Shown: positions 34,101 to 49,303, counted from the first letter of the stretch. The stretch: DNA of 64,000 bases from Balanoglossus misakiensis (GCA_040954595.2 CM082593.2:8370001-8434000), one strand, 5' to 3'. The notes: generated by a model not told the origin, from the sequence alone. Made by a program: numbers and translations.

Positions 34101-34575
34101 TTATTTCCTTCAATTGAATTGAATGAAAAGAACGAGACTAACTGTACAATTTATGCAAACGAGCTACATGAGATAGGCAGACGGCCGTGGCATACACCAC
34201 GCACCGGAAGGGTAAAGTGCTTTACATCAAACACGCCGACAAATACTATCGTTCCTTTGAAAAGCCCATTTCTCCGTCAAATTCACACGTACCGACGATC
34301 TGCTCACTCAATCACAAATTTGAGAAAACGGGCAACCCTTAAAATCGTAGTCGATCGCGGTAGAACGGCGTTTTTTGAGTGAAAAATCTATGTAAAAGAC
34401 GCAATTTTTGAAAAATAAAAGAGTGTGTACATATGAGCGAGCTTTTAGAGTGGAATGACCGGTCCACGCTTTTAACAGTCGCCCGTCGTCTGTGAGCTCT
34501 AAAACTTGGACGCAAATACCGTCACAATGGAAAATATCAAATAAATCATAACAAGATAATTCGGAAAAAACATAC

Positions 34576-34760
34576 CTGTTAATAAAATAGGCTAAAAGCC
34601 ACGGGAATTGACAGTTTTCAGACGCAAAACAACGCACTCGTCAGCTCGCCTGCGTAAAGCCAGCCGGACAGACACGTTCATATGCAAATCACCTTCCCGC
34701 TCAAATAAACTGTACTCATTATGTAAACTGGATTGTGATTGGTCAGACTCGGAAAGTAGT
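34576..34760 (-). promoter_or_regulatory. Candidate TET promoter and 5' non-coding exon
   Basis: On the minus strand CCAAT (34738-34742) is followed about 50 bp later by an octamer ATTTGCAT within 34681-34690, and then by a donor TTAACAG/GTATGT with exon end at 34576. It lies inside the CpG-rich zone upstream of the coding start, as expected for the first exon of a gene whose next exon begins at 29263. Transcription from here is inferred, not shown. Confidence 0.3.
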
Positions 34761-36516
34761 TGTGTGAAGTAAGCTGATAGTCACGCACGTCTGCACTGCG
34801 CAACATCACTTCACACGACGCCAACGTCCACTAAGCCAGCTCAAATTACCGCGTCGAAAGACTTTCCGCAAATGAATCTGTAGGGAAGTAGGCCTCCCTA
34901 ATCGACATCAATTTTACTGCCGGCACGCGAATTCTCGTGGGATGATGAAGAAATACCGAATGTAATTCGCATCAGAAGATTACCGCGTAACGCTCTTTTA
35001 ACAACCGAGCGAACGTATTTTCATAAAAAGCGAGAGAAAATGCAACCCATAGGACTTTGACAAGGGGAGGTTTCTAACCGCCCTGACCTTCCACAAAGCG
35101 GGTTAGACGATTCCAAGGGTTTTGTTGACCTTATATTTCGTTCAAACATGAAAACTAACGCCTCCGACATACGTGTTTTGTTTGCGGTCAAGCTTTGTCG
35201 ACGTCGTTTTTCAGTTTTGTCAAAGCTTGGCCCGAGCTCGCTCACGTCACGGGACATGGGATTCAGACAAGACAGACAACGTCTGTAGATTTCTGACTGT
35301 CGTACCGTCGGTTTTAAAATATTAAAACATCCGGGATAAAGCGTGTCCGATTTTGCTATCACGTCTCACAAGTAGACGGTTCTGTGTCGTCACGAACGGA
35401 AACAAGATAAGGCAGTGCGTTATGGATAGCATTGATAAAGAGTAATCGCGTACGTCCCGTATCACATACCAACAGCGATCACGCGTGGTTCTGATAGCGG
35501 TGTAGAGATTAAAATAGCCCGTTCTCTCGACTGCGCCCATTCACAACGATGCATGACGTTCTTATCATCACTGATAATTCTGCCAAAGGCCGTATTTTCA
35601 TCGATGTGAAATTTTGCTGTAAATCTTCCGACTGGGATCGCGCCTTGTCTATCACCCGATTTTTTAAAAATTTCATTCTACTGAATTTATAGGCCTATAT
35701 TATGCTCAAATATTGGAGTAGGCTAGGCCTGGATCTATACACACACTGCATTCAAAATTCGGAGCACATGCCCACGACGCACTCAACGCTTTAGTTTAAC
35801 GGCACGACAATAACACTAGACGCTTTGATCAGTGAGGCATGTACGCAAATCGAGATATGGCGCGACCGAACGTATCAACCGTACCCCCTTGTTGTCTGCA
35901 GATGGAACCTTGATATATGGAACGGCTTAAAATAATGGGGTACCCCCGCCAAGGACAAAAAAACACGAAGACGCGACTAATGGGGCCCGGCAACCGACAA
36001 CGTAGAGCCAGCCCTGCGGTTCAATTGCTCCCTTGACCCCGAAGACGCGTAAACTGAATCGCCCACACGCTGCTCTGCTCAGACAATCTACGCTGGAAAT
36101 TCAATAGTTCTTTAGTAACCGCGTCACGTACTCGACGTATTTTAAGCGTGCATATCATTTGTAGTCGTACCGATAAAACGTTCGCGCGAAAGGAAGGGCG
36201 GTAACTTATTACAGCAACCGACGATGATTTCACCAAACACTGATTCCTTCTGGTGTCAAACGTCAACGCCTTTCCCCCTTGAAGGCGAGGCCTATTCATT
36301 GCTCTGTGGCTTGAGGATGAAAACCCAAACATTTTCTGGATCGCTAGATAGACCGTGTCGGTGACGTTGCTATGCAAGGGTAGGCTATGTCGAGTGGCAA
36401 GTGAGAAGAAAATGTTCCCCACAATAACAACACGCACCCACCCACGCACACACACACGCAAGCAAGCAAGCATGAACGCAGTGGACGTGTGCCCATGTAT
36501 TCATGTAGACCTATAC

Positions 36517-36569
36517 ACATACATACATACATACATACATACATACATACATACATACATACATACATT
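36517..36569. repeat. (CATA)n microsatellite
   Basis: About 13 uninterrupted CATA units. Confidence 0.95.
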
Positions 36570-37253
36570 GTACGCTTAGTTGTAAACCTAGGTAACAAGA
36601 TAAATATGCATGCGTGTGCATGTTATAAAGAATGGCTGCCGTTTACGTCATGAAACCTGGAGAAGTCGCTGATAGTAACAAACACGATTTGCAGCCGGCG
36701 ATTGTGGCTAACGTTCTGGACGCGAGATTGTAACTGGTTATTATTACCTGGTTGCACCTCAAACGATTATCATAGCTGATAAGAATAAACATTTCCCTAA
36801 ATACACGAAATGAAAACGGGCTGCAGTTATAATATCGACAAGATGCGTTAATTCGCAGCTCAGACAAAGTCGATCTGTTTTTGGCACAAGTTTTGTTTTC
36901 TGTTGTAGTCGTACATAGTATGGCAACTGTCGTTTAGCCTAAAGCGTGAGTCTGGCTGTGCGTTTCTACTTGTTCCCAGATATCTTTGTTTGTGGTTCTT
37001 GCTTCGACGTGGGTGTAGAAACAGACAGCGATTATACATTGATAATAACCCATGTCTAGTAATGCTGGGCCCATGTAGCTGGGGCGTGCAAGTACAGAAA
37101 CGCATTCAAGTTTGGTATTAGGCCTATATGTATATCCCACACTGTGTTAATGTGAGTCAAGAACGTGGAATATGTCAGTAAAGAGCGTGAAACTCTATTA
37201 CAATTAAAACACTGAACTGCTCAAGCATACAATATATTTTTAATTGGATTACA

Positions 37254-37345
37254 CAGACACACGGACAGACAGGCACACACAGGCACAGACAGACAGACAG
37301 ACAGACAGACACACACATACACACATTATATACATACATATAAAT
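37254..37345. repeat. (ACAG)n/(AC)n mixed microsatellite
   Basis: Runs of ACAG, CAGA and ACAC with interruptions, then ATACATA. Confidence 0.85.
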
Positions 37346-38468
37346 ATATATTATTTACGAGTGGATGTAATGTGGTGGCTACAGCCAAGAGACGTACAGC
37401 TCAACCAATTTCGAATTCATGCTACCTTTAAGTCATAAATATAGTATCTTTTTTTTTCTTTACAACCTCCCGCCATCCGCTTCATTAAGTATTCATAGCA
37501 TGCGTACAGGAAATCATGATTCCGTAGTGGAGTGCCTTTATAATATTTTACATCAGACCCTTGATCACCTGCGCAAAACACTCCCTAGTGACAGTGTCGC
37601 CATACGCCCAAAGAGAAAATCGTCCGATAAATTCGTTAACGGGGTGATGCGTGCGTGCTCCCAAGTACTATTGCTTTGAGGAAATTGCTCGCTGTGAACG
37701 TTTGAGTAATTTGACGCCCTAGTTCTTTATTAGATGTTTCGAACGTGTCGTCTGCAAAATTAGAGAGTGAACCCAGAAGAAAGACCACGGCGGAAATGAA
37801 GCACAAATTAAACTGTGCGGCGACAGTAAACCACGACAAATTTTCCCGTGGAAGCGAACAGAGGGCCGTGTTTGATTGGAAGACGTGCTTAATTACATCG
37901 ATGATTTGTGATACCATCCACAAAATTGACGGACAGAATTTCTCCAAAACGATCGGCAGTTGGTTTGCAGCACGTTAATTCAAGCATAAAATTACCAAGT
38001 TAAGGGGTATGGGGAATGGGAGCCGTTGCAGCGTGAATGAGCCGATCACTGGGATAGTACAATTGGTTCGCTTCTGTTCACCTCAGGCGATAACGCAACG
38101 CCTAATACTATTTCAATACAGACTTAGCGTCACAAATGGTATTTAAGCTTTTCCCGCTCGAAAATATGTCGTATTAAAATTTTGTCGGACCATTGAATCC
38201 AATCATTGCCCGAAATTTCATTTTTTTACCCCCTGAGTATCAACAGAAAGATAGCCAACAGTAAATAACGGAGAGGGATATTTCGAACTAATCAATGCGT
38301 GTTGACGTCAGAGGTTGGAATCGAGACTTTGTCACTTTGACGCACGAATGTGGCGTCTGAAATCTCTTCAAATGGCGTCAGGCTATTTCCAAGAAGAAAA
38401 TTCGTCTGTATATGTTAAAGAAGCAACTAGAAAGTAAATGTACTGATGGTTGGTTTGATGTATGTAGT

Positions 38469-38873
<405 letters not shown>

Positions 38874-41800
38874 ACTGGCAACCAGAGATTCTTGTTACAA
38901 GGTACAGCCTTGTTTTGCGATAATTGCAAATTTACAGGTGAATCATATAAGACAGCGTCAACATATAGCGTGGCATTTTCAGTTCAGTTAAAACATTTTA
39001 CAAATCAAATTCGGGTTTAGAAAGAAATAGAGTCGATTTCGTGTTATAATGTTGTGTCCCCCTGGCCCCGCCCTATGCATATTGCAATAAAAAGTATTTT
39101 CCAGTCGGTATATACCAGATTACCAACTTAGCCTATCCAACCAGCAGGATTCCAGTGGCGGGAAATCCAAATGAGAAATAAGTCAGACTTTATAAAAAGT
39201 CCGATATCATGAGAGAACACACACTCTCATGAAAAATTACTTTGTCTTCGTGAACATTTTCAAGAAAATTCAAAGCAAATAATAAACTTAACATTTTTCC
39301 TTGATCATTCAATACAGTAATTAGACAAACAAGGACGTTAAAGACAATGGATGATTTGCACTGAGCAACTATTCTTGTGTCACCAACATTTGTAGATCCG
39401 ATTTTTTTCTTAACAAAACGGGGAAGGTCTAAGCTTGAAAAGTAGAACCGACGGTCGTTTCAGTCAACATAATCCAAAATCTTGAGTTAGTAGTACTCAG
39501 GCAAAAAAAGCGATTATTTCACAATCGTCACCCAAGAAAAATTAAAAGTCATTAGTCTAATATGCTATAATTATAATTCTAAGAAAGTTAGAAAAATTCT
39601 GAGACTTCTTTTTTAGAACATATTCTTAAGTAGTTTGTGAAATGTTGACGGACTTCGATCAAGAGTGCCAAAATGACAACAAAGAAAATGTTTCTTATTT
39701 CGCCAGGATTATAAGTTGATGAGCATAACACAGTTATATATAATTAACAGTGACAATTATGCAACTTTTTATAGGCTCCACATAAATGCATCGTTGACAG
39801 CCGTGTGTATAAATTGTACACACATCAGCCGAGGTTTCTACATTGACCTGGTTTTAGGGTTATTGGCCTGATAACAAATGGTGTTTGGGGCCAAAAATTG
39901 CCATTTGCACTTTTTAGAAAACATTTCTTTGTTGAAACCATTAACCGTTAACCAGGGCAGCGAAAGAAAATAGTCCACCCCAAAATGTAATGTAATAAGT
40001 ATATACTATCAATTTACCAGGTGTATGTCCCATTTTATTTGGCTTTGTCTTAATTTTTTGTCCAATTCGAAATATACTTGCCCCTGCGATATTGGTCGCC
40101 ATGGTAATATTATATTTCTTCAATTTTGAAAATATCGTACACTATATTTTACCGACATGATACCGAATTTGGCACAAAGCCTTTGGGTACCAGACTTAAA
40201 AACGTAACCAGATGTATGTCCGTATTCAGGAGACGATACCCCAAAACTGACGACCTCGGGCGCCGATAATAACGACGTCTCCTCAACGACCCAATTAGAA
40301 GATATCATATGTGGGCAGACAGTGTACCGGTAATCCACGAGTAATATGCGTCGTCTTGTTAGCGCGCGTCCCCGCTTTTCCCGCCATCTCACCGCTATCG
40401 ATTAACATTGTACATTAGAACCGCGCGTTGTTATTGAAATCGCTCTCTTTTGCCTATATTTTTATATGGCCAGTATTGAAAGCGTACTGTCTTTGTCGGC
40501 TTCTTTACCTCGGCTCGTCCGCTATCACCAATCTGCCGTTATTATCTCCCTATCTCCACACGCGACTTTATAATTTTTTTCCCTGACAATACGTATTGCC
40601 TATGGCAGGTTGAACTAAACCGCAATACGTATCAAGTTTCTCGTCGGGTTTATCAGCCGAACGTGCTCAGAAACGGGATCCGGTTTCGACTTACCCTGTC
40701 TCAAATTTCATTTTCGCTTCGATTTTCTCCGTTTTATGCGAGAGACATTCTGTGCCCTGGCTGATCGACGTCAGCAAATAAAAACAGAGGCTGCAATTGG
40801 GAGTATGAGAAGCGTGGTTGTTATCGCCCGCGCGCTGAAAATAACGAGGCCATTTATGGCACGCCGTCACGCAGCAGAAGTTATCGACTAAAATCCTAAT
40901 GACCTAGACTGAACGGTAGTAAAATGTGACACATCAATATCGATTTATCCCCGGAAAATTGCAATTGATGCCACCAACTAAACCACGCTGTCTCCGATCG
41001 GCAACGCAGCACTCGCCGATCCAGGAAACGACCAACCTCCCTCGACAAATCACCACAATGCGCGAGTTTCGCGGATTTACGACTGGGCGGATGTTCGTAT
41101 TGACGTTGCAAAAGTACAACGCAAAGCGACTCGGGGACGAAGAGTGCGAGACAGTGTTGTTGTTCATACGCAAAATAGACGCTGAATTGGGTTTTTTACG
41201 ATGCACGAAAGAAAATGCAAATATGGAGCGAGTCAACACAAACATTCTGAACATCAAAAGCAGGCTTAATAGCTATTTAGGGAGTTGACATAATTTATAG
41301 GGGGCAGTGTGAACGATGATCGATGGGGCAGTGACGATAGCGCGCCATAATAACTGCAAACGTGTATTTCAAATATGCCCCGTACCGCCTGACTCAACCT
41401 TACAACAGGAATGCGTCGTTTGCCGAGTTGATAGTTGAGTTGCACGTCTCTTGGGATGGGCTTGAGTTAACGGATCCAACAAATTATTCCACCATGTATT
41501 CTCGTTAGATGCGTGCGCAAATAGATGAGACAAGCGTTTAAATTTTGCTTCCTCACCACGCATTATTAAAGGGCATAGACAAAATTAACAGGGGATAGAC
41601 CTTGTGTTGATTGCGTGCAAATGTGGATCCACGAAAAACAGTGATCCTCCCTCGAGCTGCCCTTACGATGATATTGTTTTAGCTCAAATGCTTAAATTGA
41701 GGCGTATGGCATCTCCATAGAAACAAAAATAAAACCACACACTTGTAACTACATGTATGCATATTTCCAGCGTTTATCGACAGTAGAAACAGACAATCTC

Positions 41801-42072
41801 TGCGCACCCTATAGAATAAGGACATCGTGTTTACGTGTCTATGAAAAGTTGTCGCCTCTTCGACTGCAGTAACGGAAACATCTATAAACCTCTAGTGGTA
41901 TAAACTCTATATTTGCATTCTGGTGAGGTCACAACACGGTCACTCATGATTACGCATACGTCAGACCTATCACATAACTATTTTTATATGACATAGTATA
42001 GGACCATTATTATGCTAAGTATGGTTCTTGATTTTTCATTGGCAAGCAAACGGTTACACCGTACCAGATACA

Positions 42073-42113
42073 TCACCACCACCACCACCGTACCACCACC
42101 GCCACCACAATAA
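42073..42113. repeat. (CAC)n trinucleotide repeat
   Basis: ATCACCACCACCACCACC with interruptions. Confidence 0.8.
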
Positions 42114-42724
42114 ACACCAGCACCGACAAACAGGCCATTTCCTTAAATTTCCAGTACAATGACTGGGAGAAGGCCACTACGCCCGCATTAGCGTCAACAT
42201 AAACATAGTGATGGTGTTTAATCTGATGACAGTGAACACCCTGGTCGTTGCAGCGTGCGATGTGTTGGCTGATATTAAATGAACAAATACACGCCTCTGT
42301 GAGTGCTACACAATTGTTGATATTCAATGGGACAGTGTTAGTCATATCGCTACCGAAATGAAAACTTACACGGATATTACACATGAATACTTCCTTCATT
42401 TAATTTTTGGTCAATACGAAAAATTATATTGCACAAGTATTTTATGTTATATCCTAGTACTGTGTGAGAGATGAGTTGTAACAACTGGTCATTTAACATG
42501 TTTCAGAGAGCAGAATGACACAAATAGCCTATCTAAAGAAATACAAAAATGACTTCACATTGTTCCTTTAAAGTACATGTATTACATGTATTGTTGCTAT
42601 TTGAATTTCTGCCAGGACTATAATTCTTTTGCCAAAAATAACATTTCTGGTGTATGGTGGTGACAATAGGCTGAATATTGGCCATGTCAACCTGTTGTGG
42701 GGAGTAGGACAAGAGGCAATCTGT

Positions 42725-42805
42725 TTAAAATCAGATGTAGGGAACGGCGACGTGTTTTTTTATGCTGTCGCCTCACACGTCGCCGTTCCCTACATCTGAT
42801 TTTAA
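42725..42805. repeat. Perfect 31-bp inverted repeat (hairpin), 19-nt loop
   Basis: 42725-42755 (TTAAAATCAGATGTAGGGAA then CGGCGACGTGT) is the exact reverse complement of 42775-42805. There are no mismatches. It could be a recent foldback, a template-switch product or a small-RNA precursor; the sequence does not decide. Confidence 0.95.
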
Positions 42806-45800
42806 TCATATTGGACAAGAAGGTACAGTTACTGTCCTTTTTCAGGGATCGGCAGTTACTGAACAGCAGAAGTTCAAGTTGACATCACATTTTGCCGCGA
42901 TGTGAACTGCTCGACGCTCTGTTACTTTAATCTTTCCTGGGTGCGATATGATCTCCCAAAAGACGGCTTTGTGGCAGGGTTCAGAACCTCACGTGGCTAA
43001 CTTGTACTTCCCCACGTAGAAATGGTTTGTTCTTCCGTTGCCGATATCATCTGTGTCTGATGATGGAAACGCCTCTCCAGAGAACACTATCCGGGGGAGT
43101 TGGCAATAATCTTCAATAACCAACAGAGGGAGGCGACTCGACCTCGTTTATTCTCTGTGAAGAATCCTGCAGGCGGCGTGGAAAATTCGGAAATGGCTGA
43201 CGTTTATTAACATGACATCACGGTAGCTGATCGACCAGACAGTGAACCATCCAAGTTGAGGGTCTTGTCAACACTGCCTGTACATGTCGAAACGTCCATG
43301 TTTGCGTGTCGCAGTAAGCAAACCACAATGCATGCTGCGTGACGACTTGGAAAACCGTGGCGGCAGAAATGCAAATATTACATTGCTAATGCTGCTTCGT
43401 TTCAAATACGGTGGACATAAAAATATTAAGCTGAATATGAATAATAAAATGATTATGTCGTTAAAGTACGTGGCACGGTTGAAGTTTGTTTAACTTCACG
43501 CATACTGGCATACAAGTCACGTGACAACAAAGCGTGAAATGACTGAAGTAGGTTGGAAATATTACGGTTACTTATAAAGATTGCTTTTCAAACACATGCA
43601 TCGCAGGTTTCATGTTATTTTTCTTAGAAGTTTCTTAGAATCATCGATATAGCTGACAGCTTCCCATGTCCGTGGTCTAGATATTAATATTCTGTTCTAA
43701 ATGTTTTTATGGATTTTATTTGTCACAGCACGCATGTCCACAAAAAGACGAGCGGCTAAAATAAAGTCGCGTGGGTGTTATCTGGACGGATTTGGCTGCC
43801 GCGAAAACTCGCCCTGGAGGCGTGCACGGCAACTTTCCTTACCGTTAAACGTTTGTATTAGACCACGTCGCACAGAAGAAACGTTCAATCAATTTATTAC
43901 TCAGCTAAAAAGTATAACGTACCAACGAACGGACACTGACGTAAAAGTACGCAACCCGAGCGGCTACAGCCACGCTCGTAAATTGTCTTTGAAGTGTCGA
44001 CCGAAGGTCAGACCGTGTGTTGGGAGGTTTCCAACATCCCGCTGAGACTAGACCGGAACCACAAACACACGCAAGGAAGACATATAAATTTTCCGCGCAG
44101 AATTGCTTGCCCGTCATGTGCAAGGCATGTACCGTTTCCACGACCACAATTAATCATAGATATACGAGCAGATCGAGTCATTTACGGTGAGTCGCTCGGA
44201 TAATAGCCACTCCTAAAGTCTTAAAGAGATTCCAGCGAAGAAAAGTTATCGAACGAGGAGCCGCCATAAATAACTTCCACTCTCTAACTTGAACTGAGAA
44301 ATAAAGCAATTGCAACGCCAACGTCGATCGTAATATGCGTAGGATTATTCTGAGAATCGATCATTCTGAGCAGACGTTCTTCACTTTCAAATCTGTGGTT
44401 GACTCGCAACCGCCACATCACTGACACTGGGGGGAATTATATACAGAGGTTACCACAAGAACCATGTGTAGTGCAACCATGGTCACTTGATCATCAAACA
44501 TTGGGATTTTTTTCAAAAACCAATTAACGACGACCGGGCTTCTGTCTGCAGCGCTGCAATTTGTATCTATGCCACACCACGTGACTGAGCTGTCTATGCT
44601 TTCCGCAGTATGTGCATGCATGCGTGAAGAACGAAATTGTTAGCAGCCATGCGTAGATGGGTGAACGTAGCCGGCTGGCGTGCAGTGCATGTTAAATAGT
44701 CTGATTGTAGTCTCCAAGGCCTTTGCAAGCAAGACGACACCGCTATATTGGTGCGTTGTCGACCTTTCACGTCTCCTGTATAGACAATTACCCGACCAGG
44801 CAACAATGCCAGAGAGACGTCGTCGCGGCCATCAAGTCTCTAATCCAGCTGTTTATCCCACTTCGAAGGTTACAGACACGTATTTTTTGTGCAAAAACAC
44901 CCACCGTGCGCAATAATTAAACGTTCTCCTAGCTGCCTCTAGTTTTATCGTTTTGAAAAATCACACGTAATAAAAAATAATTAACTATAAATTATTATTA
45001 TGGATTTTAACAGAACGTCCAGTAAGGGGAGAGACCAAGACATCTACATTTCTGTATTCCTACCTGGAGCTGAAGACATTTACCTTTAGAGGTTTCGAAC
45101 GTACCCAGGATCAGGTTTCTACGCTGAAAGGCTCAGCTTTCCAGTTCAAATAGTCGACTGAATTTAAAACCACCCAAAGCATGCTTCGGAAGCAATCTCT
45201 GAAGTCTATGTACAGTCACATTCGTGCGTGTGGTTTGACGGCGGTGAGGAACGGGCGACATTTGACACGTTCGTGTCAATTGACGCACACGCGTTGTGGC
45301 GCGACTTTCATCAGAGCGCAGGGGTAACGGAAAGGGCATTTAGAAAGAGGAGAACCGCCACGGGCACATTGAGAGTGGCGTCTCGCAAAACACGCCGCCG
45401 CCTCCATTCAACACGACGTGCATAAAACAGAAGAGTTATGGGCAAGCGACGTGGCCGACGACGACGCGGCGCAGGGCAGAGAAGAAACGCATGAAAAGAG
45501 GACCTTGGTTTTTAACTCATTTGGTTTTCAAACTGAATATAACGAAAACGACATTTCCGTGTAATCTGAGAAAGAAGTGGAACCTGAACGCTACAGATAT
45601 AATATGACATGGAATGAAATAATCATATCAGGATGGATGTCGTGACAAAACTGTTCGCGTGCTAGTATAGAGCGACAAACTGCACGCAATGTGGGCATTG
45701 GATGGCACAATTTACAGACTAATGTCTATTCCCCACGGTACCTTTGAAAACAACCAAATATTAATGAGTGGAGGTTAGGAAAAAAATGGCAAAATATCAG

Positions 45801-47058
45801 AAATGATAAGGGCGAAAGCGTCACATATTTTTTTCGCATAAAACTAAATATTTCCTGCTGACATTGACTGCACTATAAAATATGGCTTTGTACTTATAAT
45901 TTCAGAGTACTATTTTGGCACAGACAACTCCTGCCATATTAACTTATTTTATTTTCTCCTAGGCCCTAAATCCGTGTGGAACAGCCCAACCCCCCCCCCC
46001 CCCGCCCTTCCTACGTCGCGAATGACAATTGTTTGGGAGAAAACGAGCGCCGTCGTCTCGTCTTGTTCCACGGTCGAATTAATCAGTTTTGATTGATCCC
46101 CGCAGGAGGCATCTATCATTGCGTCCACCAGGAAACGGAGATCCAACCAACGCACCGGCGCGAACGCCTCGTCTCCATGGCAACCGTCGGGGGAATGATG
46201 AACGGCGGTCGAAAGGTTCAGCTCGGTGATAACGTGATTTGGTGCAAATATCGATGGCACGAACCTCTCCTCATTACGATAATTGGTAGACTGAAATTTA
46301 ATCACCGTAAATTGTAGATAGGTAGTCGACCATGAACAACGGTACGAATATTTATTATAGTTGGTGATTGGAAAGCGGCAAGTGTGTCGCTTTGCTTATC
46401 GCCTTATGCAGTTCATCAACATGTGCGTGTCTTACACAGGAATATGGCTGCCCATGTCACTATTCGAACGGCACACAACTATAACTTGCTGAATGACTAA
46501 AGGGGAAAGTTAACAGTACAGATTTTCGCACTTTCTTTCAACCCCCCCCCCTCTATTGATTTCCCCACTGCTAAAACCGCATTCTTCACGTGATCAAAAC
46601 GATATCAGACAACGTCATCATGATGCGTTGCAGGGGACGCAAATCAGTTCCAGATGCGACTGCCTCTAACGAGTTGCCAGATGGGTGAAATGAAATAAGA
46701 TAGATGCTTTACGATTATTCACGTAAAGAGATGTCGTTCGGTGGCTTGTTGGGGCTCAGTTTCTCGTTGGAGAGCAAATCATCTTTGATGATACAGATAC
46801 AGCGTACAATAGCGAATGACAGAATGGCCCAAGTGACACTACACGTTGATGCAAATAGGCGACTATCATCGATTTGAAGAAAACGTTTCGTGAGATAGAG
46901 GCATGAGATAAAAGAAGCTGAACTATTAATGGGTGACCTATGGAAACACCTAACACACTGCAGCGATTAGATTGTCCTGGCGATGAAGGGCAGTAAAGGC
47001 TTCCATAACAGAAGAACGCATTTTATGATCAGTTTATGTTTATCTATAGAACTGTGTT

Positions 47059-47353
47059 TTTTTACCATAGACCCTCTACGTGATAGAACAACCGTGGTTT
47101 TAACCATCATGTGATAGACCTTATGTGTGACAGAGCGAATGTGGTTGTTGTCATATAGACCTTCTTTGTCAAAAGTGTGACTACCGACGGCTTTTACCAT
47201 AGACCCTCTATGTGAAAGAGCGACTATGGCTTTACCATAGACCCTCTATGGTACACAGCTTCCATGTTTTTTATGTGAAAGAACGTTAACGACTATGGCT
47301 CTTACCACAGATTACCATAGACTATCTGCGTGACAGAGCGACTGTGGTTTTTA
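47059..47353. repeat. Minisatellite with units of about 40 bp
   Basis: Repeated ACCATAGACCCTCTATGTGA then AGAGCGACTATGGC, about seven or eight units, some truncated or diverged. Confidence 0.85.
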
Positions 47354-47436
47354 CGACTCATTTATAATATCCAACGGTACAATATAAAAAGTCTTTACAC
47401 ACGAGTCAACTGTTTGTCCATCTGCCTGTCTGCCCG

Positions 47437-47466
47437 TTTGTCTGTCTGTCTGTCTGTCTGTCTGTA
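47437..47466. repeat. (TCTG)n microsatellite
   Basis: Seven or so TCTG units. Confidence 0.85.
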
Positions 47467-47972
47467 TGTCCACGTCTTTGTCAGTCCCTCAGTTGGAAAC
47501 CTCAAGTTATACCAACTGAAGGGAATGGAATCGACTGTGGTAAGCCCACATATATTATGTTACCGACAAAAATATCATTGCTAAATGTTTCCTGGTGTGG
47601 TTTGCACAATTTATGCTAGTTAATTTTGAGTAAAAATCAGACTTTCTCTGTCGCAATGACATCTTACTGTCATCAGTCCCGTGTCGTCCACGGACGTTTT
47701 GATTGATTGAGTAAAGTCAGTTCATGTGAAAATAAACGCCGCCATTTTCTAGTAACCAAACACTGCAGGTAACTCAAGTTGGCCTTTTAAAATGTTGAGT
47801 TTCACTGATATCTGAAGGATACGCAATCAACTCGATGTGAACGGAAATCAGTGTCTCTGACAAGTTCGTGTGTTATCAAGCCCAGACCCCATGCTGCCGA
47901 GGCTAACAAAACAGCAACACTACCGGCCAATATATTACGTTCTTGGAAGAAAATCGAAACTGTATTACTTAA

Positions 47973-48301
47973 TTAAAGGCCCGACTATCGAATTATGCGC
48001 ATGTGCATAATTTCGTGCGTACAAACATTACGTCCAATCCAAATATTCTGCAAAGTTTGCGTTCGACGCATCCAAATATTCGCTTTCTTTTTATTTCATG
48101 CGCACCGTATAAGTAGACTTTTATTTTGTCCTTTCTTTTCACCCAATATGGTTTCTTTTCCGATCTCTGACACGGACTATGATCGCCGCCATCTTGTCTG
48201 TTGTTAGGTCAGCACACTGCCTTATGCGATTGACTGTACGCAATTTCTGTAACCAGAGTCTCTGGTTTTGCACACGCGCATAAGACAATGGTCGCCCTTA
48301 A
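47973..48301. mobile_element. MITE family C, copy 2 (329 bp)
   Basis: Starts TTAAAGGCCCGACTATCG and ends GACAATGGTCGCCCTTAA. Internal words such as AACCAGAGTCTCTGGTTTTG mirror those of the copy at 12009 in reverse orientation. Confidence 0.8.
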
Positions 48302-49303
48302 ACATTCTATAGAAGTGATATTATTTTTCTCCTTGCATCTTCAAAAAAGTTCGCTGATGAAATTGACGCATAGTATCCACCAAAGCAGTAAGATCTGATG
48401 AATCATGTGACAACTAATATTGTCGCTATTGAGCCAATGGTTAATTTGCACATTAAATGAATTCCTGTAATTAGAGATATTTATTTCGGAATTGCTGTAC
48501 CAAATTGGATACAATTTCATAAAATATTGATCTATCCCAGATATGTTAGCACCGAGAGCAGCTAGACATTTGACAGTGTCATGTAACTACTGTGCGTAAC
48601 TTGCGAGAAAGCTTTTTTATGACGTAATATGATTTGATTAATCCTATAATTTGTATAGTTTCTATTCGGTTTTGCTTCGGCGTAAGACGTTTGTGTGATA
48701 ATGATAGCAGTGCGGAATTTTCGCTGTGTGACCGACTTGAAATGATTTCACACAGAAGCAATTCACAATGCTTTTTATAACAATAATCTGTATGGAAAGG
48801 CAGTTTGATCAGAATTCGTACGTTGACATGAATATGACATGTTTCTTGCTTTAAGAAATATTACATTTTTTCTACGGTCACAAAATCAGTGTCAGATTAC
48901 CTATCGGGTAAAGACATATAAAAACCAGATAGACTAATGACAATGCTGGTTAGAATTTTGCCCTCGCTATACAGTTGATGAAATTAACTGGAGGAATTAA
49001 AGAGAGCTCGAAGACCGACAAAGGTGTCACAGTGTTACTTTCGAACAGACATGGTCGACATGTGCTTAGAAACAGACCCAATTTTTAACTTAATGAATTA
49101 CACAGTAACAATGCGTCTCGAGATGGAGGACAAATAAGTTTAGAACTATTTGGAAGAATTTGGAATAACTGCAGAATATTGCATACTGGTTGCAAAACAA
49201 CGTGGATGATTGCGAATCGGCAAGGCTGAGAGAATCCCACAGATAGAATTTTTTTCACACATAATATCCAAATTGTTGTGGTGTATAGTGTATATAGAAA
49301 TTA

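Noticed and set aside
41058-41288. Short frame (76 residues from the ATG at 41058) with a plausible amphipathic C-terminal half
   Set aside because: Not recognised, a different frame overlaps on the other strand, and no splice or promoter evidence; a chance frame in CpG-rich DNA is as likely. Transcript data would decide.
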